Shown here piece after piece: positions 51,301-60,300 of a stretch of 64,000 bases of DNA. This stretch comes from Tachypleus tridentatus (lineage: Eukaryota; Arthropoda; Merostomata; Xiphosura; Limulidae): contig NC_134835.1 in NCBI RefSeq assembly GCF_004210375.1, positions 71,888,447-71,952,446 of the forward strand. Reading direction: 5' to 3'. How positions within the stretch are numbered: position 1 is the stretch's first letter; every line of letters starts with the position of its first letter. The position numbers and the translations under genes are program-made. Under the pieces are notes generated by a model, which ran no database searches, was not told the DNA's origin, and saw only the letters and a program-made list of their open reading frames with translations.

Positions 51301-54300
51301 ACACACACAAGCCATTTTCTTCTGTATTTAATAGATTTAATAGAGAAACTTTAAATAAAATATTAAAATATTCTGTGATAAATATAAAAATGTATTACAT
51401 CAGTACAAAGAAATAAAAAGTAAGGACATTTTACTGAAAGATTCTGATAAGTATTTTTAGTTGATAATAAAGTCATTTAAACAAATTAGGACTTCTCTTA
51501 TCTGGAAGAACACCTTATCTTGTATAATGCTTTTTTAGTCTGAAAATTGGTGATTGGGAGTCATACTAGTTAATTTAGATAACTGGTTGAGACTATATAT
51601 ACTAGTATAATTTGTCTACTGTCACTAATTAGTGTCTTACCATCGTAATGATTTGTGCAGAATTTTTTACTTAAGTTTAGGCTTCTTTATGCGTATTGGA
51701 AAATATTAGTCAGTGGTTCAGATTTGCTATTTATAACACAGTCCTTTTAATTTTGTTATATTTTACTTGACTGTTAGAGCATTAATATTCTACATATAAA
51801 TTTGTTTTTTAAAGAAAATTGATACTGATAGAGTGAAGTAAATTAAATTAAAACAAAATCACAAGAAACAACAAATCCAAATCTTTGAATAATTATATTA
51901 CTTTGTTATAACCAAAAAGAAGCCAAAACAAAAATAAGAAGTCTGTACTAGTTTAAAGAATCCCAGGGTACAAGCTTCATTTCTGGTCTCAAAGTTCAAC
52001 ATTTTCCTCACTTGGGAACTGTGATGTATCTGATCACCAGGCTTTGTACTTTTCATTCTCTTCCTGTATGTAAAGTTATTTACTCTAAAGGATAGTGGCT
52101 TCCCTGTAACCTTTCATTCCTATGAGGCATGTGCACATGTGCCTCCCACAGTGGACTTTGCAATTTCCAGGGTTATCTATGAGTCCTATTGTAATCACTT
52201 GTGGTGTTCTCCTCAAGGAATTGTTATGATGATTGGTTTCTGCTCATACTGCTTTAGGTATCCTTTTATCACCTTTCAAGTTGGATCTTTCTTTTCACTG
52301 ATGCTTCCCTCTCTTATTAAGACACATCTCTTGTCAAGGATGGAATTTCTGACACTGATGTAGAATGAATGTGATCAACCTTCTCACTGTTCTTTGGGTA
52401 TTGGGTATGTTCCCTTTTCCTGACTCTAGTGGTTGACCGCTTGGCCATGTTTCATTCAGTCAATTCCATTGTCATTTCTTGCATCAACCTATCTCTTTTG
52501 GGTTGCTTTTTGCCTTAGAAGCTTGGATTATCATTATATCAGGTTATCTCTTAAGTATTGTCTGATTTTAGGTTCAGAAAAAATGGAAAGGATTTCAAAT
52601 GCTTTTAATGTTATTTAATCAATAATGTATGTTCCATTATCATTATTGTTAATTACTTCCTGCCAACAATCCACTTCTAAATACCACTTTTATATAATTC
52701 TTGGGGTTTGGAGGAAAAGAATGTAGAGAGGGTATTTTTGACATCTTCATGTGTTCCAAGCTCTTTTTCATCAAGATAGTTCTGCAAATGTTAGAATAGA
52801 TGATAATCAGATGTGGTAAGGCCTGGAGAATAAGGAGGATGTGGAAGTTTTTCCCAGTCTAGCTTTTCAATCTTTGCAGATATGATCCTTGCTGTATGGA
52901 GCTGTGAATTATCCTGGTGTAACACAACACCTTTACGATTGATCAAAGCAGGCCTCTTTTCTTTCAGTGCAACATTCAAGCCTTCTAACTGTTGACAATT
53001 GAAGTGTGATGTACTCATTACAGTGAGTGGCAGCAACTCAAAATGAATCATACCAATATCCCACCAGATGCTTAACAAGACTTTCCTGGGGTGTAGGTCC
53101 ATTTTGGGCTGTGCTTTAACCAGTTTACCTGCACTGAGCCATTGTTTGCAGCATTTAACATTTTTTATAAAATATCCATTTTTCATCTTCAGTCACTAAT
53201 CTATCCAAATACAGTTCTTCAACTGTTGCAGCACAATCTTCATTAAGTGCAGCCAGCAGCATGTCATCATTAAACTCAACAGGAAGACCTGAATAGGGTG
53301 CATAACTTAAGCTGTAGTCACCTGATGTGAACTTCTGAAACCACCTTCGACACTTTCTCTCATTGAAAGACTCCACACCATATATACCTTGTATGTTTCA
53401 TGTAGTTTCTGCTGTACTGTTGCCTTTTATAAACTCATGAAGCATTATATGCATAATGTGCTCCTCAGACACATCCATCTTCTTACGTTTCTTTTATTTG
53501 CCTGAACATTTTTATATATGTCTTACTACATATTTTAGTCATTAAAAACTTCTACAATGGCAGAAATGATAATGCACTTTTTGTATTACATTTTCAGACA
53601 TAACTTATGGGATGACCTGATACATTTCTCATCACATAAGCAGTATCATTTTTTTCTATGCCTTTACCTCATATTGATATTATTTGTGTTTGAATTTTAT
53701 TATTAGTATTAACTTAGCACTAATAATGTGTTTATAGATTTAATGTATACTGTAATTCAGATAAGATAAGGAGAATTGTAGTTATTTAATTCAACTATTC
53801 CTGTTACTCATTTGAGTATATTGTTTCTTTTATTAAATCCTGTTTCATCTTGGTATATATCATTACTGTAATGTCTTTTAACTGCCTGAGTTATTGCTCT
53901 TGATTGTCATTATTGTTCATTGTTTTATTGTCTATACTTTCAGCCTGATCAGAGTAACATTATCTCTTACCTTCTGAATGTTCACACAAATACCAACCTC
54001 TTTGTTCATTATCATCTAGTGTTACTCTAATGTTTTTAGGAATATTTGAAGTTTACTTTAATTTGTCTTATTTTCTCTCTTCTCTTAACCAGTATTTGAA
54101 ATAAATCAAATGCAGATTAACCATTTAATTGAAATTGAGAAAGGTCATACTTTTGATACAGTAATGATTGTTATGATAATTTATGCTGGTCGTGCATATA
54201 AACCTTCATATTGGGTGTAATGATAAATGTTTTAAATACCTAGCCAGGTGTATAGAACAAAGAAGCTCTAACAGTTATTTCTTTTTTCTTCAACTGAATA

Positions 54301-57300
54301 GAGACCAAGAAACGTTACTCATTTAGCTGTTGTTTAATGGTTTTATGTAGGTCTCAGTGTCACAGCTGTCTGGAATTATTGTCTCCCTGTTTGTTTGCAT
54401 TTAATTAGGATACTAGGATTTTGTTTTTATAATAAATTATATTTTTAATAACTTCTCAGGACCCTTTTCTCCTCCCATTCAATTTAATTTAGATGCCAAC
54501 ATAAGTAATATTTAATTTATAAATTATATTATGAATAACCATCACTAACTTGCAGGATAGCCACAATAAAAGGTAGTGTCCTTACACTTAAAATGAGTCA
54601 CTAAAAAGTACCAGAGTTAGAAGTATGCCATTGCAAGTATGTATATGTATATTGTAGAAAACTTATAATCAGCCAAAATTTTAACTGGTATACATTAAAA
54701 TTGAAAAACATGATTTTAGTAAAGGTGATCTAACCATTGATAAGCAATTTAAAATGTATGCTTTTATTTGTGTGTGAGATGGTGAGATTTTGGAGAGGTA
54801 ATGTCAAAGAAAAGATCCATGATGATTTATTTTTTAGCTTGTTAATTTGAAAAGTGTATATGAGAGTTTTTGGTCCTGATTATATTAAATCATTCTGTAC
54901 AATCAATTAAACTACATGAGTGTTACAAGTATTAATGTATGATGTACAATTAAGAGTTTTAAAAGTCAGCCAAATGATGAATGTTTTTAAATCCTCTTTT
55001 AAACTTTCCCATAACCGTTGAATATTTATAGGTCATAATTTAGCTGTGGAGAATAAAATATAAAGCAATAAATACATAAAGATTTTTTAAATATTTCAGT
55101 GAAAAATAATTTCAAAAATTTGATTTGTCTGTTGTATGTTATATATCAAATTTGTTGTATCATATTGAAGTAACTTTCTTTCAGAGAGCGTCGGCATAAA
55201 TTGTGGTTACAGAGGGATGAAGAAGCTCATCTTGAGTTTTGCAGAAAACAGGAGCTTGCAGAAAAAGCAAAGAAAGAACGAGATGAACTAGCAGTAAGAA
55301 CTGTTTATAAATTGTAGTTTTGATTCTGTTTTAACCTGTTGACTGCGAAGTATTTCAGCTGCTACAATACAACTCTAATGCTTCTTCATTTTGTAACTTT
55401 TTTCATGACGCCATTTTGGATCGAAAGTAAAATAATTCATAAGTAGGTCAAATGCATGTATGGTGCTGACATCTAGCGTTGAAGTTAGGTATTATTGAGA
55501 ACGAAATAACTCGTCCGTGGCACTGTGTTACCGATCACCTTGGACAAGTTATCTCGTCTACGACACTGAACAGGTTAAAGCATACATTTTTAAACTATGC
55601 ATGATTGTTTTAATAATTTTTAGAATGCACACTTTCATAAGTAATCAAATAGAAACCAATATAATGTAATTATTCATGAATATTTAATTACTATAAAAAC
55701 TCTTTCAAAAATCAAAAAGCAGTGTCAGTAAAGCAAACATAGTTTGATATATTTATTTAAGCACAAACTCTTGTTGATAAAAAATAATAACCTACCAATA
55801 TAAACTATACTTTATCTAAGAATGTTTAATTACATAAAATTTAAATAAACTGTTGTAACATTTTGTAACATTGTTATGAAACAGACGTGACTGTTAATTG
55901 TTAATTTTGTAATGGTATTTGTGAACTTCACTAATTTTCCAAAATTAAATACAGTGGAAACTTGTTATAATATGGCAGTCATAATTCATATCATGGGACC
56001 TCATTATAGTTGTGGCATGTTGTAACAATGCCTTGTCAAATCACTGTGTAAAGTATATCCAAAACACATTCAATCACATGGATACCTGGGTAGTCTTTAT
56101 CTCATCTGTAATGATGAGTTTTTCTGTGATCGTGTATGATTTTTTGTTCTTGGAATTGAGGTTTGTAGTAGACATAATGATAGCATTGTTGAAATCATTA
56201 TTTAATGCACTACTACCATTATTATAAAATATATAAGATTAAGTCTCATTGACAATTGACAGCATTGAAAAAGGAAGATTGGGCAAGTAACTTTTTTTTG
56301 TTTTTCATGTTTATTCTTTATTTGCTGTTATAAAAGAAACTAAAATGTAAAAACAGAAATCTCTTTAGGTTAGTTAAAATAAACAAAAGTAATGTCATAA
56401 AAATATTTCATATGTATGTAAGTAAGCAGCTTTAAATAGCTCTTGGGTAATGTAATTCAATAGCATAGCATGAGCTGAGTGTTCCCCAAGTGATTTACAA
56501 CTTATAAGTGCACAAATATATATATAGTACTTAGACAAGTTTCAAAGGGCAATCAAAAGAGCAATAAAACAATGTGATATAATTACAAATAGATGTATAT
56601 GGTTATGAGGTTAAAGCTACTTAAGATAAACAAATGCAGTTTCATGCTACATCTGAAGTCATTTTAGAAAGAAAAGGAAAGTAATTTAGATATATTGCAA
56701 TCTTTTTCTGGTCAAATTGACCAACCTTGTGTAGAGTTATGGTGGTTTTTCTGTGGAGAGTACATTCTCATTTCTATAATACCATTAGGATTTCTATGAG
56801 TTCAATATATTCTGGCTTTAATATAGTTGCACTTCAAGTTTGGGAAAGGCAGTTTTCAAATTATTGTGGTAAAAGGTATAAGAAATTATAAATTTTTCAT
56901 CTGCTTTCATTTTTCCACCTCTCTTACGTTACAGGAATGATATGTCACTTGGCACACCTCTCTCTTTTCTCTCCACCCTGCATGAGCTTTGCCTTTGATA
57001 TTCAGTCACTTTTGTCTGACCTTTGGCTCTTCCTGATTAAGGTATAATTAACAGTAAGACTAACAAACAGGAATACTTTGAAAGCAGCTACAGACACAAT
57101 ATTGTACTTAGCTTGAAGCAAAATGCCTAGGAAGATGGTTCTAAATAGCTCCTGTATACCCCTGCATATCATTTGGAGACTTCTGTGTTTTGTGCTTGGC
57201 TATTAAGCCCATGATGTGCTGATGGATTTCAGTCAGCATACCATTTCAAATCACTTTTTGCAGTCCCAGTGCTAAAAGGGCATAAGAAATGTCTTCTTTC

Positions 57301-60300
57301 TAACCAATAAAAATGTCCAAAAAATTTCAGTCCAATTTAAGAAAACTTGATTGGGTAGATTTTGTTTCTTTTTTTCAACAGAATTGTCACTCACTAGCTC
57401 ATGAGAGGCTTATTAAAAATGTTGTCATTTGATACCCAGTTGCCTTCCCTTTAGTCAGCTGTTTAAAAATAAAATAAAAAGCTAGTAGTGGGTTCTGTCA
57501 GTCAGTTGCCTTCCTGCTTGTTATAATTTCAAAATGAGTGAGAATGGTAGCTTGGCTATAAGAACGACAGGTAAAGCATGTTTGATGAAAATATGAATCA
57601 AGACCATATTCTTGAATTACAAGTGTCCCTCCCAAATCACCATAGCTAAACAAACTTGAAGCTACAAAAATACTTTAAGACTAAAATTGGGCACAGCACA
57701 GAAAGCACATTATATAACTTGAGTAGTTGGAATAATAAAAGTAATAATGGGAAACCTTTATCTTTATTAGTTAAGTATTCTCATAGTTTATTATTTTATT
57801 GTTTTCATGTCAATTGATATAAATATAGGTTTGATTAATTGATTATCTTGCATGATACTAGTCACTGTAATAACTATTCATAGACAGCTAATTAAATCAA
57901 TTAAGCCATTCAGTTCTAATATCATATGACTGAGATCATCAACCATACACTTATTTAATCTGTAATAAGAAAACTGCTTCACTATACAAATGTATGAGAT
58001 ACGTTTTGCAAAACACAATATGAATTGTAGTAACAGTTGTTGTTTTTTCATATAGCAAAGTCAATACAAGGGAATTCATAGATATAAATATATCCACATT
58101 ATATTTCAGAAGAAGATGAAAGAAGAACTTGCGATGAGGGAACAGGAAGAACAGGAACAGAAGGATAATGAAGAGAAAAAGAAGAAGGAGAAGGAGGTGA
58201 TCTTTAGGAGACTTAAACTATATCCCTTTAAAGTCTCTTTTGTTTTTAGTTTCCAATATCATATAGTTAGACCTTACTTGAACAATAGAAGCAGAAAAAG
58301 TATCTGTATCAAGATAGTTTTCTGTTAAGAGATGACTTTAAACTATAAGTATTTGTCATATCCTATTAGTTAAGTTGTGTTTTCATGACATTTCATATTT
58401 GGGGTTAAATGTTCCAGTCTTGTTCATGTTTGCAGTTTTGAATTATCTTTTTTTCTATAGTCTTAAACACGTTATTAAGATATAGTTCAAATTACAAATA
58501 CTATTAACATAATCTAGCTGTAATTATTAGAATAAGAAATTACTTCTCCAAATATATATTGTTTTAAATGAGAATCCTAGGATGATTTTGCTATGTTTTC
58601 AGCTAAAATGTATTCCTTAACCCTCAGTGAACTATTCTGACTCATGGGGTAGTACATACAACAGTCCTCTCAAATATGTATCTTTTTGGGTATGTTGTGT
58701 TACTTTAACCTATTCATAAATGTTTTAATTAGTGTTAAATACCTTCTCATGTTATTAATTAGAATTATATATATTTCAACTTAAGTACCCTAAGAGGATA
58801 AATTTTAAAATGCTCACCAAAATCTTTTTTTAATTTGATTTTAGTACTAGTACAATGTATAAAGAAAATTCTTCCCAGTAAAGTTTTGATACCTGAATTG
58901 ATAAAAATCTATACACTGTGTTTTAGATGCATATAAAAAGTTTTCAGTAAGGATCTTAACAAGAACAGTTACATAACACACAAATTCCGCATACAATGTT
59001 ATATTGTGTTTGATCCTGCTGGAATTAATTAGTTGAAGAGATGTTTATGAGTGAACTTCTCTTATTTTTCAAAACACAGAGAACATAACTAAGACATTAA
59101 TTTGCTCATGCTTGGGTTACAATTGTCAGAAATGCATAATGAAGTATCCCTCCTTTATTCATTTTCATCTACATGTCTGTTAGTTAACTTTTAGTGTTTT
59201 TTGTCATTTACACCAACAAACAATTCATGTTCTTTTAAATATGGTATTTTCAGTAATAAGTACTAAAAGCTGTTTAATTTCTTTGAGGTTATGTAAATGT
59301 GGGTTAAAATTGTGTTCAATGCCATATGCATTGTTGTAATACAACATTTTAAAAATGTTTGAGGCTTATAATGCTAAAAACTTGTTTTTGATACCTGTGG
59401 TTGGCATGGAATAGCCCATTGTTCTTAATGACAAACAAACTTAAGAGTATTATTGAAAATGGCAATTTGATTTTAATTTTAGCTTTTCTTAGATGAGATG
59501 AGAAAATAACTTGATAATATATTGAAACTTTTTGTTTTAAAAAAGATGTTTTATGGCAGTAATCATAGAGGACATTGCTATGTATAAGATGTTTTCCAGT
59601 GATAGCACAATCAGGCAGGTAGTGTATGATAGTAATTAAACCATGCTTTTAAATAACAGTTTGAAGCATAAAAACTGCCTTTAGTTTCTGAAACACAGGT
59701 TATGAAAACAAAAGTATTTATTTTTTATCACTGTGATTATGGTTATATTTTGTTTTTTTTCCCTTTTGCCCATATCATATATGTTATGAATATACATTAT
59801 GGCTTCTAACAGTGGTCAGTTTTCTAACATTAGAGTATTTTCTGTTTCATTTTACTCTTGACTTGTATTGATCATCTGCTATTAAAACTTAACTATAGAC
59901 ATTTTCAGTGTGGCATTCCATACCCTGAAGTTAGAAATTTTCTTAGTTTAGCTGGCTAAGATCTCTGTTTGATAAGAACAATTTTGGGATTAAGTTCTGT
60001 CAATTTCTTCAGAAAAACTATCACATTAACTGACAGACTATATTTCTTTATCACTTGGTTTAGCTGCTGAATTGAGTTAAAAGCCTTCATAAGCTACTCA
60101 GCAAAATACAAGAAATCTGTACTATAATTAAAATTGTATCATATATTTCTTATAATTTGTATATTATACAAAATACATATAAAAATTGTCCTTGACTGAT
60201 AGAAATATGTGAGTGTCTTGCCAAGAAGCTATTTCATTGGGGATCTCATGGCGATATTCTAAGAAAACGTTGTAAAACATATCGTACATGTAGTTGAAAA

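Noticed and set aside
55951-56030. Pogo/Tigger-type terminus CAGTGG...GTTATAAT
   Set aside because: No inverted partner or TA pair was found within ~300 bp.
58197-58328. Continuation of exon 5 as a longer coding frame
   Set aside because: A GT donor follows in phase and the translation after it loses the charged coiled-coil character.
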